From Artocarpus heterophyllus (lineage: Eukaryota > Streptophyta > Magnoliopsida > Rosales > Moraceae), in the NCBI GenBank assembly GCA_025403435.1, contig CM046348.1:28538148-28602147 (forward strand): DNA of 64,000 nt, in the 5' to 3' direction. Below the pieces are notes generated by a model. That model had not been told where the DNA came from, ran no database searches, and saw only the letters and a list, made by a program, of their open reading frames with translations. Within the stretch, counting starts at the first letter, position 1. The number at the start of each line of letters is the position of its first letter. The translations under genes were made by a program, and so were the position numbers. Of the stretch, positions 1-11,366 are shown piece after piece.

Positions 1-738
1 ATAGTTTCAAAGACAGGAGTAAGTTCGGCCCTTGTCTAGGAGGAAGATGCTGTTCAAAAACCAGTATTCTTCGTGAGCCACACCATGTTGGATGTTGAAA
101 CAAGGTACTCTGTCATCGAAAAGCTCACCCTTACACCTGTCATGTCGGCTCAAAAGCTCCGTCCGTACTTTCAAGGCCACACTATTGTTGTGTTGTCCTC
201 TTACCCGATGTGAGTAATTTTGCACAAGCCAAACATCTCCGACAGAATGACAAAATGGGCAGTTGAGCTGACGGAGTTCGACATAGAGTACAGACCTCGG
301 ACAACGCTAAAGGCTCAAGTGCTCGCAGATTTTGTCATCGAATTAACATACAGGCTTGAAGGACACGGATCAGAGATATGGATTCTGCAAGTCGACAGAT
401 CGAGTAATGAGAAAGGATCTGGAATAGGAGTGGTATTGAAGTCCCCAATTAGCAAAGAAATCGAATAGAGTTTTCGATTGGGATTTAAGGCTACTAACAA
501 TGAAGCCTAATATGAAGCTTTAATTGCCGGTACGAGGCTCGCTGTCGTATTAGGGGCTACTAAACTCATTCTAGAAAGCGATTCCATATTGGTCGTTAAC
601 CAAGTTAATACGGACTTCGAGGCACGAGATGAAAAGATGCTTTTGTACCTGAGATTAGTTGCAAAGCTCAAGTCTCAGTTCAACCGGTTTGAAGTAAAGC
701 ATGTCCCGTGAGAACAGAACTCTAGAGCCGATGCACTC
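1..738 (+). pseudogene. Tat-type pol: RNase H end plus archaeal-type RNase H (broken)
   Basis: One frame (frame 1) runs from the window edge. It holds the end of the RT-linked RNase H (about 1-330), with the phrases YFQGH and EFDIEYRPRT that are usual there. A second RNase H follows (about 370-735), starting at W-I-L-Q-V-D and containing NNEA and ADAL. In-frame stops lie at 37, 211, 466, 508 and 709. No frameshift is needed to read through, so the damage here is nonsense only. RNase H normally removes the RNA template during reverse transcription. The catalytic half upstream is outside the window. Confidence 0.8.
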
Positions 739-2097
739 GTGAGCTTGGGATCTTCGGTCGAAGTTAGTGAAAGGAGAATAATCAACTTGGAATGGATTGA
801 TAGACCGAGTATAGACGAGGTTGAGAGTACGAATTACGTCGATGCAAGGGACAATTGGAGGACTCCCATTCAAATGTACATCCATGACGGATGGTTACTC
901 GAAGATAAGCAGATTGTGAGAAAGATCAAAGTCCAGGCTGCAAGGTATTGCTTGATCGATGGGAAACTCTATAGGCGCTCTTTCACAGGGCCTTATCTCC
1001 GATGCCTCGAGGAAGATGAGGTCGAGAAAGTCATTCGGGAAGTCCATGAGGGATCAAGCAGGAATCATTCTGGAGGAAGATCACTATGCAACAAGGTTAA
1101 GAGACAGGGATTCTATTGGCCGACGATGCAGAGCGACTGTGAGATCTTCGCTCGCAAATGCGATAGCTGCCAGAGGCACGCTCCCATTATGCACCAACCA
1201 GTTGAAGAACTTTCCTCGGTTAGTTTGCCATATCCTTTCATGAAGCACTCGATGGATGTTGTCAAACCGTTTCCTCCAGCTCCTGGACAAGTCAAGTATT
1301 TGCTTGTTCTAACATATTATTTCTCTAAATGGGTCGAAGCTGAAGCATTTGCAGATGTTAAAGAGCATGATGTCGAAAGATTCATTTTGAGGAATATCAT
1401 CTGTCAGTTTGGAGTTCCTAGGGAGATCATCATTGATAACGGTTCTCAATTCATCTCCTCGTCCTTCAAGAAGTTCTATCGTGATTGGGACATTATTCTA
1501 AGCTTTTCAACACCAAGATACCCATAAGGAAATGGCCAAGCTGAAGCAACGAATAAGACCATTGTGAAGAATCTAAAGAAGAAACTTGAGGTAAGAAAAG
1601 GACATTGGGTCGAGGAACTCCCAATGGTGCTATGGGCCTACTGAACGACTCCAAGAAGGGCGACTGGAGAATCCCCCTTTTCGCTCGTATGCAAAATAGA
1701 AGCTGTTATTCCTGTAGAGGTTGTTGCCCTAGATCTTCGAGTCGATTACTCTCTCCTAAATGAAGCAAAAAATGATGAGATGATGCAAGATGCACTAGAC
1801 CAGATAGACGAAAAAAGGGACAAAGCCTTTTATCACCTAGGTTGCTACCAACAAGCCACCACCAGATATTATAGCCAGAAAGTCAAGATCAGAAAGTTCC
1901 AAGAAGGAGAACTCGTGCTCAAAAAAGTCTTTCAGAATACGAAAGAAGCTAACGTTAGAAAATTGGTGGCTAATTGGGAAGGACCTTATCGAATATGGTC
2001 AGTCGTTCGAGACGGAGTATACAAGTTGTAGAAGCTGGATGGATAGTTCATTACCAAGAGTTGGAACATGAATCATTTAAGGAAGTATTATGTGTAA
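739..2097 (+). pseudogene. Tat-type integrase with C-terminal domain (broken)
   Basis: It continues in the same frame as the RNase H. The HHCC zinc finger is visible (first His near 1045, then CDSCQ near 1160). The catalytic triad is complete: Asp at 1255, Asp at 1435 and Glu at 1543, the last two separated by exactly 35 residues (DX35E). The C-terminal part ends in a WEGPYRI-like core and the final LRKYYV with a stop at 2095. Internal stops occur at 1525, 1642, 2029 and 2044, between or after the catalytic residues. Integrase inserts the cDNA into host DNA. This copy could not make a full protein. Confidence 0.85.
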
Positions 2098-2299
2098 CAT
2101 CCGTTTTCTTTATGATTATGTAATTGAACTACATTTGGCTTGATCCATATACATGGGGTATGTAGGCAGCTCGTGTATTATAAACGAGTGCAGCCATTTT
2201 ACTAATTTAAATTTTATTTTCCCAAGATCATTAACAGGTTCTTTTCTTAAGAAACACGGCAAAGTTGTCCTTCGGACTCAAACAACTCGATTTGGACAC

Positions 2300-2790
2300 G
2301 AACCGCCATCTTCATGGCTTAACTTCGGATCAGACCTGTTTGATCCGAACACTCATCTTCATGGTGTAACTTAAGAGCCGACCATCCGAGCGCGCACACC
2401 TTGCTATTTTCATGGCAACTTTAGACTCGACCAGCTCGATTCGAACGTGTATCTTCATAAAACTTTGGATCTAACCAGCTTAATCTGAACGCTTAAGTAT
2501 TGCCATGGCTTGCCATCAGATCCCACCAGCTCGATCCGTATGCTTTCACCTCTCCATCTTCATGGCTCAACTTTAGATCAATCCAATTCGATCCGCATGC
2601 ATTTGTGCCGCCATTTTCATGGCTTAATTTCGAATTCGACAAGTTCAATCCGATCACACAACAGACATCCTCGTGAGTTACTTCGGGTTCTGACTCGGTA
2701 AGCTCGATCTGAACGAAATCGCCATCACATGGCTCTCTAGTTTTGGCTCGATCAATTTGATTTGAACCCGCGTTCGTGAAATAGGATGAT
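2300..2790 (+). repeat. Tandem repeats in the 3' UTR of the plus Tat-like element
   Basis: About nine degenerate units of 45-57 bp follow one another. Each has a core like CCATCTTCATGGCTTAACTT, then a GATC-rich stretch (near 2303, 2355, 2404, 2449, 2500, 2552, 2609, 2663, 2720). The units lie between the integrase stop and the antisense gene. Variable tandem repeats at this place are known for Tat-lineage elements and can seed satellite DNA. The minus copy has only about three such units. Confidence 0.75.
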
Positions 2791-3106
2791 GCCATCCTCT
2801 TAGCTTTAAACACGGTTCAATCAACTCTTAGTTCGATATATGCTATGATAGTGGCAAGGTTAATCAATTTTGATCCATCTGTTTTCATCAACATCTTGGC
2901 TTCTCTTTGCCACGAAAATCAAATTTTAATATTCTAATAACATGATGGCCTTTGTTTCTTTGTAAATTGGCGAACCGTTCGATTGCTAAATATATTATTG
3001 GAAATTGAATTAATGAAAATTTGATATTAAATTTCATTAAAAAAAAGGAAAGCTGTTTGATACAGAATAAGTAAAAAGAAATACATGATTAAAATGTAAA
3101 CTATTT

Positions 3107-5267
3107 TCAAGCTTCTCTAGCAGGTTGAATATTTTCCCCTTTGGTCGGCTCGACAACTAGGGGATCCATGAACTCACCGCTTAGAGTTGGAGCAACATCA
3201 GTCTCAGGGGTAGAGGGCTCGACAGGAACATCTTGACGGGCCAATTTGCCTTGGGCATTCGGGTCATCCGTCGATAGCAATTCTTGCAGTTCCTTAATCT
3301 CTTCATCGATCGCTTCGACGCTGAGTTGGCCTGACTTGAATTCCAACAAGGCCTCAAGTCGTGCCTTGAAGGAAGAAGTGTTGTGGACCTCGAGCAGCTG
3401 CTCCTTGATTTCTTCAATGTCCTTGTCTTTTGCAGCCACTGTCTTCTTCAGAATGTCGACTTCTTTTTCTGGAAAGTCGAAGGCTACTAGACAAGTTCAA
3501 CACCTTTTTGTTCGACTTATTTAATGCGTCGGTTGCATCGTTAAGCTCTTTCTGTTTGTTTTCTCTCTTTGCTTTCATCTTCTTCAACTCTTCTTCAAAC
3601 TTTCTATTTCTCAACAGCTCTTGCTCGTACTTGTGAGCGGCCTTGTTCGCGAGGAGGTTATGAAGCAAAAGAGCCTGCACGACGAAATTTTAGTATGGAA
3701 CGATACGATCGAAGTCAACAGGATTGAACATTTGGAGTTTTACCTACCCCATTATTGTAGCCGATTCGTTGTAGAACCAAGCAGACGGCTTCCCTCCGAG
3801 AAGCTCCTCATCTTTGTCAAAGTAAAAATTTATTGCCACTCTAGTCGCTGCCTCCTTATCTTCCATTATGCTGACATCTTCTGGAACATCGAGGGTCTTT
3901 TTGTGAACTCTTTGTTTGACGTCCCTGGTCGAAGCTGAAGCCTCACCATTCTTCCTTTTCTTCGATGGTGGGGGTTGTATGTCAAAAGGGGGAGGTGGAG
4001 GAAGATCCGATGAAGTGGCTGGAGGAGTAACTTCTTTTTGTACTGATGGTTCACCAGTATCACTCATTTTTTTCTTTGCCGCTTTGTCTGCAATTCTCTT
4101 CTTTTGCATCTCTCCTATTGAGGGCAGTGTTACCTTTATGGTTGACAATGCGGCTTCTACGAGATAAACGTCATCGTCAGATAGACGAGTAATATATTTG
4201 GATGGAACGTATAGCCGCTGAAGTGCACCCCGGCATACAAAGACCCAATTGACTAGTTTTGGAAATCAAATAGGAAAGAATACCTATGGGGATTTCTTTA
4301 AAGAGCTTCCAAATTGATGATCTTCGGAGTCGATCAGGCTGTAAGATTTTTGCCCAAGTCTGTCCCTTGAGAGCTAGTAATGCATCCAACCTTGCTTGGA
4401 ACCTCTTGCCTGTTGGAGCCAGATGATTCAATTCATAATCTACAAAGAAAGAGTGCTTATGATCAGTTGGAATTACTGCTTAAAATATGAGAAGCAATGA
4501 TGCTTACCAATATGACCAAAAGCGAATGGAAAAGGAAATCGAGTTGTTAATTCAAAGGAATCGCGGTTGATCAACATAAAAAAGTATCGCTTTTTCCAGT
4601 GCCTTTCAGCATTTACAAATTTTGTGATGAGCTGCTTTGATTGCCTATACACGAAGTAGAAGTTGCCCAAATTTTTGCTGTTCGGCTTCAGATAATAGCA
4701 CCTCAGGAAATCGTATATGTCGAAATAAAACCATGAGAGCAATGAGCAGTCAGATCCCATTTGGCATAAGTTGAGTCATGGAAATGCAAAAGTGACTGAT
4801 GATCTCGATCATAAACTCTGGGATCAGCAATCGAAGGCCAAGCTCAAACCATTTGGTCTACATAGAAAACCAGTTATCGTTTTGTGTATCTACTCTCTCT
4901 CCCAGATAAGGCAAACATATTTCGACCGAGGTTGAGATTCCATACTTCGATCTCACTGTTGACAAGACCCCCTTTGTCAAAACAGACTCTGGATTCTTTG
5001 TGAAAAATGGCACTCCTTTGGTAGGAGAAATGTACTTCCTCCTTTCGAGTGGTTCGATGTTGTCGACCCTCCTCGAGGGACCTACTGGCTGGTTTCTTTC
5101 TACTTCTTGGTTCGTTGCCTCTCTGTTTGTCTGGCTCCAGTAATTCTCGTGCTTGATTCGATCATGGTCTATTGGCAAATCATTTCATCAACTTCCTTTT
5201 CGTCGCTGCTTGACCAGGGGTCCTCGCCGTTGCTGGAGCTTGAGTCGATGATAACTGCCTTCGACAT
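3107..5267 (-). pseudogene. Antisense accessory ORF of the Tat-like element (transposase_28/PMD-like, coiled coil), broken
   Basis: A gene remnant is read opposite to the retrotransposon. From its ATG at 5267 it starts with an acidic, Ser-rich stretch, shifts frame near 5175, and runs through a region with a YFSP-like ISPTKGVPFF motif. Then comes a domain with FYFVYRQ and WKKRYFF (about 4760-4560), a Pro-rich linker with PPPPP and KKRK (about 4000), and a charged coiled coil (3680-3250) that ends at a stop near 3107. The FYF...WKxRYFF pattern resembles the plant 'putative gypsy-type transposon' family. Extra ORFs, often antisense, are known in Tat elements; their function is not established. 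Several stops and frameshifts break this copy. Family assignment is from memory. Confidence 0.65.
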
Positions 5268-5611
5268 TTTTACAGAAACAGGTTTATCAAAGGAAATCTA
5301 ACATTTTGGAGATCAAAAAGCTGAAGGATCCTAAAATCTAGAGAAGTTCTAACTGTTCGTGAGTGTTTTATACTCGCAACAGCCAAACAGATTCAACAAT
5401 GGCTGATTTTCTCAAAAAATGAGGCGTGTTTGGTACCAGAATGCTCAGAATTGAAAGAAAAACAAGATTATAGAAAGAAAATCTTAAGAAAACTAGAAGA
5501 GAAGAAGAAATCTTGCCTGAAGATTGTGGAAAAACTCTGAAAAACATAGGGAAAATCACTTTGTGTTCAAGGAGAGAGAAGCAAAATAAAGAGGTGAGAG
5601 AGAATGTGAGC

Positions 5612-5619
5612 TATATATA
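5612..5619 (-). promoter_or_regulatory. Candidate TATA box for the antisense gene
   Basis: On the minus strand a TATATATAG box is followed by a CT-rich stretch, about 345 bp upstream of the antisense ATG at 5267. It lies in the interior, outside the LTR, so the antisense gene could have had its own promoter. Only the motif and its placement support this. Confidence 0.4.
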
Positions 5620-5922
5620 CTACCTGAGGGTATCAGAGCGACGAATGAGATCACTTCAGAGCCATTTGATCCAAGGGCTAGGGTTAAGCATCTTTTCTAG
5701 TTCCCGCTTAAACTAAGGTGGTGTCCTTTCGAATCAGACATGTGCGTTAGCATTGTAGTGATATTTTAAGGGCTGGCATGATGACACGTGTTGTAGGTAA
5801 TGAAGTATCTCGATTTCCCGAGGAAAGGTAATGATTCAAGTACAGATGCAAGGTATCAAAGTCACGTGCAGTCGGATTGGGCCCTGATCTTTTATTCACT
5901 CCTATAGTCCATTACATTGACT

Positions 5923-5940
5923 AAGGAGTTGGGGGCTAAA
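5923..5940 (+). other. Polypurine tract of the plus Tat-like element
   Basis: AAGGAGTTGGGGGCTAAA sits directly before the LTR start. The minus copy has the matching tract AAGGAGTGGGGGGCTAAC at the same place. It primes second-strand DNA synthesis. Confidence 0.8.
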
Positions 5941-6660
5941 TATTGGGGTGCAATTTAGTCGGGCCCAAATTGCTAACAAGCCTGCACAGCCCAATGTTGA
6001 TACCAATCAAATAGATTGAGTTAAATCTGCTTACTAAAACCAATCAAATTGACGGTTCGCATTGTTCCCTTGATTCGATAATCTTGCGTGGTTTCTCAAG
6101 ATAATTCGCACTCGTTTTCATGTCTTCTTTCGACCAGATCGATCGTCTCGAGCTGACAGCAATCAGCACAAACAAACGGTTATAGCACGTCTAGTCATGG
6201 ACTGAAATGTGGGTTGGGCGTGATTCTTGCAGCCTATCACCCATCGACACGTGTCGCACTTTGTGGTTACTTACGGGGCATTATCCCACTCTGTCAGACG
6301 GTTGGGAGCCATGATTCTTCCTCATCCTCTATATAAGGGGAAGGTTGCTTTATTGTAAAGGACACAAAAAAAAAAAAAAAGATACAGAAACTCTACTAAT
6401 TTACTTTTTCATTTCTACTCTCTTGTAATCTGTACTCAAAACACCATAGTGAATTATAGTGGACATAGCTCTTCATTAACAGAGTGAACCACTATAAATT
6501 ATACGTGTCATTTTTTACTACAGTATTTATTTAGTTTATTTTACTTTAATCTTTCATTCAACCTAAGCTAACAGATCCATTTAACGGTGATTTGAGGGCC
6601 CAAGTTCTTGAACAATCCAATCCAGAATTATAACATTTGATTGTAGATTCACCGTCTACA
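5941..6660 (+). repeat. 3' LTR of the plus Tat-like element
   Basis: The 720-bp LTR starts TATTGGGGTGCAATTT (an original TG probably mutated to TA) and ends GTCTACA. It aligns by eye in inverse orientation with the LTR at 13201-13998: same start, same TATATAAGG promoter, same GATTGTAGAT near the end. The next base, 6661, belongs to the inverted LTR of the element it interrupts. Confidence 0.85.
6330..6337 (+). promoter_or_regulatory. LTR TATA box
   Basis: TATATAAG at the centre of the LTR marks the likely transcription start region. The relative at 13573-13580 (minus) has TATATAAA in the same context. Confidence 0.6.
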
Positions 6661-7009
6661 GTAATAGGACACGTGTCGATCCGCAACAAGCTACAACGAT
6701 TGTGCTTCCTAACATTTAAATTCATGGTTAAACGTGCTAATAACAGTCAATTCATGCTGACAACCATCAATTCGTGTCGATCAATCTTGTCGAACAAACA
6801 CTTGGAAACAAATATGAATAACTTCAACAGTTGATGTAATATGAATACAAATACATATAGGACGAGCCGATCGAATCAAATGAAGCCTCAATTCAATTTA
6901 TATTCACATCAATCTTGTGTCGCTTCGCTCTGCACGACTTATTAATAATAGTGGGCTATCATTCTAGGCCTTGTGGACAATTTGGGCCTGACCAAATTGT
7001 ACCCCAATA
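6661..7009 (-). repeat. 3' LTR of the minus Tat-like element, truncated at 6661
   Basis: From its start at 7009 (TATTGGGGTACAATTTGG on the minus strand) it matches the 5' LTR down to about 13650 and stops at 6661, where the plus element begins. The remaining 450 bp or so should lie beyond the plus element, left of the window. A polypurine tract (AAGGAGTGGGGGGCTAAC) adjoins at 7010-7027. Confidence 0.8.
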
Positions 7010-7099
7010 GTTAGCCCCCCACTCCTTAGTCGATGTAATCGACTACAGGAGTGATCAAAGGTTAAACTCAAAGAGAGTTGATCGAGTCTACTTTTGAGG

Positions 7100-7240
7100 C
7101 TGAGCCATGTTGATGGCATTGGAGCATGTTCGAATCAAGTCGAATGAGTTCGAAGTTAGCCATGATGATGGCAAGGTAGATCGATTTTGGATTGAATTGA
7201 TCAAGTCCAAAGTTGGCCATGATGATGGCGTTGTAAGATC
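7100..7240 (-). repeat. Short run of 3' UTR repeats in the minus Tat-like element
   Basis: Three units with a GCCATGATGATGG-like core (near 7107, 7158 and 7216), spaced 51-58 bp, correspond to the nine units of the plus element. The region between these repeats and the LTR contains no antisense gene. Confidence 0.6.
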
Positions 7241-7474
7241 AAATTCGTATCGAGTTGATCGAATTCAAAGTTGGACTGAGCGATGAAGATGACTAGTCGA
7301 AGTCAAGCAAGTTGATCTAAGAACTCCTAGGAAAATAACATTTAAATTAATAAAATAGCTGCACTCATTTATAGTTCATGAGCTGCCTATATACCTATAT
7401 GTAGGGATCAAGCTGTATGTAGTTCAATTACATAAAATCGAATAATAACTTCACGAAATTTGAAAGACAAGTTA

Positions 7475-8925
7475 TCAAACATAATACTTCCTCAGGTGGT
7501 GCGCATTTTGGCTTTTGGTTATGATCGAACCGTCAAGTTTTTCCAGCTTGTAGACTTCGTCTCAAATAATAGCCTGAATTTGATAGGGCCTTCCTAGTTG
7601 GCCACCAATTTCCCAACATAGGCTTCCTTCATATTCTAAAAAATTTTTTGAGTACGAGTTTGCCCTCATCAAACTTTCTAACTTTCATTTTCTGGTTGTA
7701 ATACCTCGCGGTTGCTTGCTGGTAACGTCCAAGGCGATAGAAGGCATTATCCCTCTTTTCATCTATCAAATCCAAGGCATCCCACAGCATTTCTTCGTTC
7801 TTAGCTTTGTTTAAGAGTGAGTAATCAACATGAAGATCTCAAGCTACTACCTCTACAGGAATAACAGCCTTTGTGCCATATATGAGAGAAAAGGGGGATT
7901 CGTTAGTCGCCTTTCTCGAAGACGTTTGATAGGCCCACAACACCATAGGGAGCTCCTCAACCCAATGCCTTTTCCTAGCCTCTAATTTCTTCTTCAAGTT
8001 CTTCATAATCATCTTGTTCGTTGCTTCCACTTGCCCATTCCCCTGTGGGTACCTTGGTGTAGAGAAGCTTAGAACAATATCCTAGTCACGGCAGAACTTC
8101 TTGAAGGACACAAAAATGAATTGGGAGCCATTGTTGGTGACGATCTCCCTTGGCACTCCAAACCAACAGATGATATTCCTCCAAATAAATCTTTCAACAT
8201 CTCAGTGTTTGACATCTGTAAATGATTCAATTTCGACCCATTTAGAGAAATAATCTATAAGAACGAGGAGAGTTCCTTAGTCTTTGACGTCTGTAAATGA
8301 TTCAATTTTGACCCATTTAGAGAAATAATCTATGAGAACAAGGAGATACTTGACTTGTCTAGGAACTGGAGGAAATGGTTTGATGACATCCATTCAGTAC
8401 CTCATAAATGCATACGGCGAACTGACCGACGAGAGTTCCTCAGTAGCCTAATGAATGGTAGGCGCATGTCTCTGGCAACTATCACATTTCTTGGCAAAGT
8501 TTTCACAATCACTCTGTATAGTTGGCTAGTAGAAACCCCACCTTTTAACCTTATTGTACAATGATCTTTCTCCTAAGTGGTTGACGCACGAACCTTCGTG
8601 CATTTCTTGGATGACCTTCTCTACTTTGTCTTCCCCTAGGCAGCGGAAATAAGGACCCGTGAAGGAGCGCCTATAGAATTTCTCGTCGATCATGCAATAC
8701 CTTGCAGCCTAAACTTTGATCTTCCTTGCCATCTACTTGTCCTTAGGTAGCTAGCCGTCGCGTATGTACATCTCGATGGGGGTCCTCTAATCATCCCTTA
8801 GTTCCACGTAATTTGTCTCATCAGCCAACTCGATGCTCGAATGGTCGATGCGTTCCAAGGGGATAACCCTCCTTTTGTTGACTTTGACAGAAGACCCCAA
8901 ACTAGTGAGAGCGTTTGCTCTGGAA
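7475..8925 (-). pseudogene. Integrase of the minus Tat-like element (broken)
   Basis: On the minus strand it ends with the same HLRKYYV as the plus copy; the stop is at 7475. The best preserved block (8030-7839) has the residues after the catalytic Glu, [17 protein letters not shown], and [13 protein letters not shown]. The reading frame is interrupted by stops and a local repeat: a segment with TTTGACCCATTTAGAGAAAT occurs twice (near 8237 and 8310). The zinc finger and N-terminus are degenerate. Confidence 0.75.
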
Positions 8926-8927
8926 TT

Positions 8928-10490
8928 CTACTCTCGCGGCACATACTTTACCTCAAAGTGATCGAACCGGGCCTTGAGCTTGTTCACCAGCATCAAATAA
9001 GAGAGTATCTTCTCATCTCGTGCTTCATAATCTCCATTCATCTGGTTAACAATTAGAGTGAAATCACTCTCTATAGTAAGCTCAGTAGCCACCAGCACAA
9101 CAGCAAGTCTTAGCTTGACAACCATAGCTTCGTATTCAGCTTCATTGTTTGTAGCTTTAAATCTCAACCGAAAACTTTGCTCGATCTCTTCACCAGTGGA
9201 TGACTGTAACAATACTCCTACTCTGATCCTTTTTTGTTTGTAGGTCCATTGACCTGCACGGTCCATTTCTTTGATCCATCATCGTTTGATCTATACGTCA
9301 ATTCTACAACAAAATTCGCAAGCACCTGTGCCTTCAATGCTGTCTGCGGTCTATACTCAATGTCGAACTCTGTTAGCTCGATCACCCATTTAGTCAATCT
9401 TCCAGAGACGTTAGGTTTATAGAGAATGGCTCGCATCGGGTACGTCGATAATACCATGATCATATGACCTTGGAAGTATGGACGGAGCTTTTGAGCCAAC
9501 ATGATGAGTACTATGGTGAGTTTCTCGACAACAGAATACCTCGTCTCAGCTTCCAACATTGTGTGGCTGACAAAGAAAACTAGTTTTTGGATCGCATCTT
9601 CCTCTCTAACTAGAGCCGAACTCACCGCAGTTTCTGAAATCGCCAAGTAGAGATAAAGTGGCTCTTTGTCCTTGGGTTTCGATAGGATCGGCGGTGTAGA
9701 CAAGTATCTTTTCAACTCTTGGAACACTTCCTCGCATTGTTCGTTCCACTCAAACTTTGTATTCTTCTTAAGCAGTTGGAAAAATGGAAGGCATCTATCC
9801 GAAGATCGTGTTATGAATCGACCCAGGGCAGCCACTCGTCCAATGAGCTTCTATATCTCACGCTTGTTTCTCAGTGATGGCATCATTTGGAAAGCTTTGA
9901 TTTGGTATGGGTTTGCCTTGATTCCCCACTTTGTGATGAGGTAGCCCAGCAACATTTTGCTCGCAACTCCAAACGTGCATTTCTTAGGGTTCAGCTTCAT
10001 GTTATACTTATAGAGAACGTCGAAGCATTCTTGCAAATACTGAACATAGAGGTTTGCCTACAAAGACTTTACCAACATATCATCAATATAAAGTTCCATA
10101 TTTTTACCAATTTGTTGTTCGAACATCATGTTGACCAGCCTCTAGTAAGTAGCCTCTGCGTTCTTCATTCCAAAAGGCATAACCTTGAAGCAAAAAATCC
10201 CCTGCTCAGTGATGAAAGCAGTCTTTTGTTCGTCTTCTAGATGTAGGAAGATTTGATTGTAACTAGAGAAAGCGTCAAGAAAGCTTATGACTTCATGGCC
10301 AATTGTTGCATCGACGCGTCGATCAATGTACGGTAGCAGATAACTATCTTTAGGGCATGCTTTGTTCAAATCCATAAAGTCCACACACATCTGCCATTTC
10401 TCATTCTTCTTCTTGACGATCACCACATTGGCAAGCCAATCTGGGTACTACACAGGGCGTATAAACCCAGCTTTGAGCAATCTTCTGACC
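8928..10490 (-). pseudogene. Reverse transcriptase, RNase H and archaeal-type RNase H of the minus Tat-like element (broken)
   Basis: On the minus strand RT begins near 10490. It shows WQMCVDFMDLNKACPKDSY, then MPFGMKNA, and the catalytic YIDDM near 10095. The RT-linked RNase H is one 205-residue open frame (9835-9218) with PLYLYLA, YFQGH and EFDIEYRP. A frameshift near 9220 leads into the archaeal-type RNase H (9266-8928), which has NNEAEYEA. This part is better preserved than the plus copy. The DD of the active site is intact, but stops between segments prevent a continuous polyprotein. Confidence 0.85.
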
Positions 10491-11123
10491 TCGTCTTTCA
10501 CAATGATGTTTCGCTCGATTCCAAGCTTTTGTAGCTTTTGTGGCACAGGCCGATGGTTTGGATTGACATTGAGTCTATGTGAAATTATGCTTGGGTCAAT
10601 TCCAAGCATATCTGCATGAGACTATGCGAAACAATCATTGTTAGCTTTCAAAAAATCTATTATTTTGGAGTTTACCTTGGCGTTAAGTTGTGACCTGATC
10701 TTCACTGTACATCTTTTGCCTTTCAGATCGATTTGGACTTCCATCAAGCTGCTCCAAAACTGATTCGATGCAATCTTGGTTATTCGATTTGTTCGATTGC
10801 CATATCTGTAATTGCTACAAAGCCTTCTTTTGTTTCATAGCTGTAGCATAGCAACTCCGAGCTGCTTCTTGACTTCCTTTAATTTCTCTGACCCCTCACG
10901 TCGTTGGGAACTGGATTCACTAGTGGTAGGTTGATGGGATTGCCTTCATCGAGTGTATCCAAGGTCTCCCAAGGATAATATTGTATCCCAAAGGGCAATC
11001 CATGACAAGAAAAGTTGTCATCTTGTTTTTGCCTACTGCGTAGACCGGGAGTTTGATTCTCCCGATGGCTATGGTTGCTTTCCCATTAAAACCTACCAAG
11101 GCGGTTGCATATTTCTTAATCTC

Positions 11124-11345
11124 CTATTCACTGATTTCCATCTCCTTCAGCGTAGAGAGGAAAAGAACATTTGCTGAACTCCCATTGTCAACAAGTATTC
11201 TTCCAATCTCGCTGTTCGCGATATTGAGTTTTACTACTAAGGCATCGTCGTGTGGACTATCAAGCCCAAATGCCTTGTCACTCCAAAATGAAATTGTGTG
11301 CTCGCCATACTCATCAATAAAACTGCTACTATTCGCTTGACACAC
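11124..11345 (-). pseudogene. Aspartic protease of the minus Tat-like element, altered active site
   Basis: A 73-codon frame on the minus strand contains DDALVVKLNIA and ILVDNGSSANVLFLSTL. This is the retropepsin domain that cuts the polyprotein. The usual D-T/S-G catalytic loop reads D-N-G here, so activity is doubtful. It lies between gag and RT, as expected. The stretch 10491-11123 between it and RT is degenerate and holds no clear domain. Confidence 0.7.
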
Positions 11346-11366
11346 CCTTCTCTAGTGAGCTTTCAT

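Larger units (their letters stand above)
1..6660 (+). mobile_element. Ty3/gypsy Tat-like LTR retrotransposon, 3' part (5' end outside window)
   Basis: The visible order is end of RT-RNase H, a second (archaeal-type) RNase H, integrase, a repeat-rich 3' UTR, an antisense gene remnant, polypurine tract and 3' LTR. A second RNase H before integrase, and an extra ORF, are known features of the Tat lineage. The LTR ends in TCTACA at 6660. The next base continues the 3' LTR of an oppositely oriented relative, so this copy probably inserted into that LTR. The predicted 5-bp target duplication is GTAAT (6661-6665); its partner lies left of the window. The pol frame is broken by nonsense codons, so the copy is not autonomous. 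Confidence 0.85.

Noticed and set aside
2493..2813. 106-codon minus-strand frame with repeated LSHEDG-like residues
   Set aside because: Explained by 3' UTR tandem repeats with units near 57 bp.
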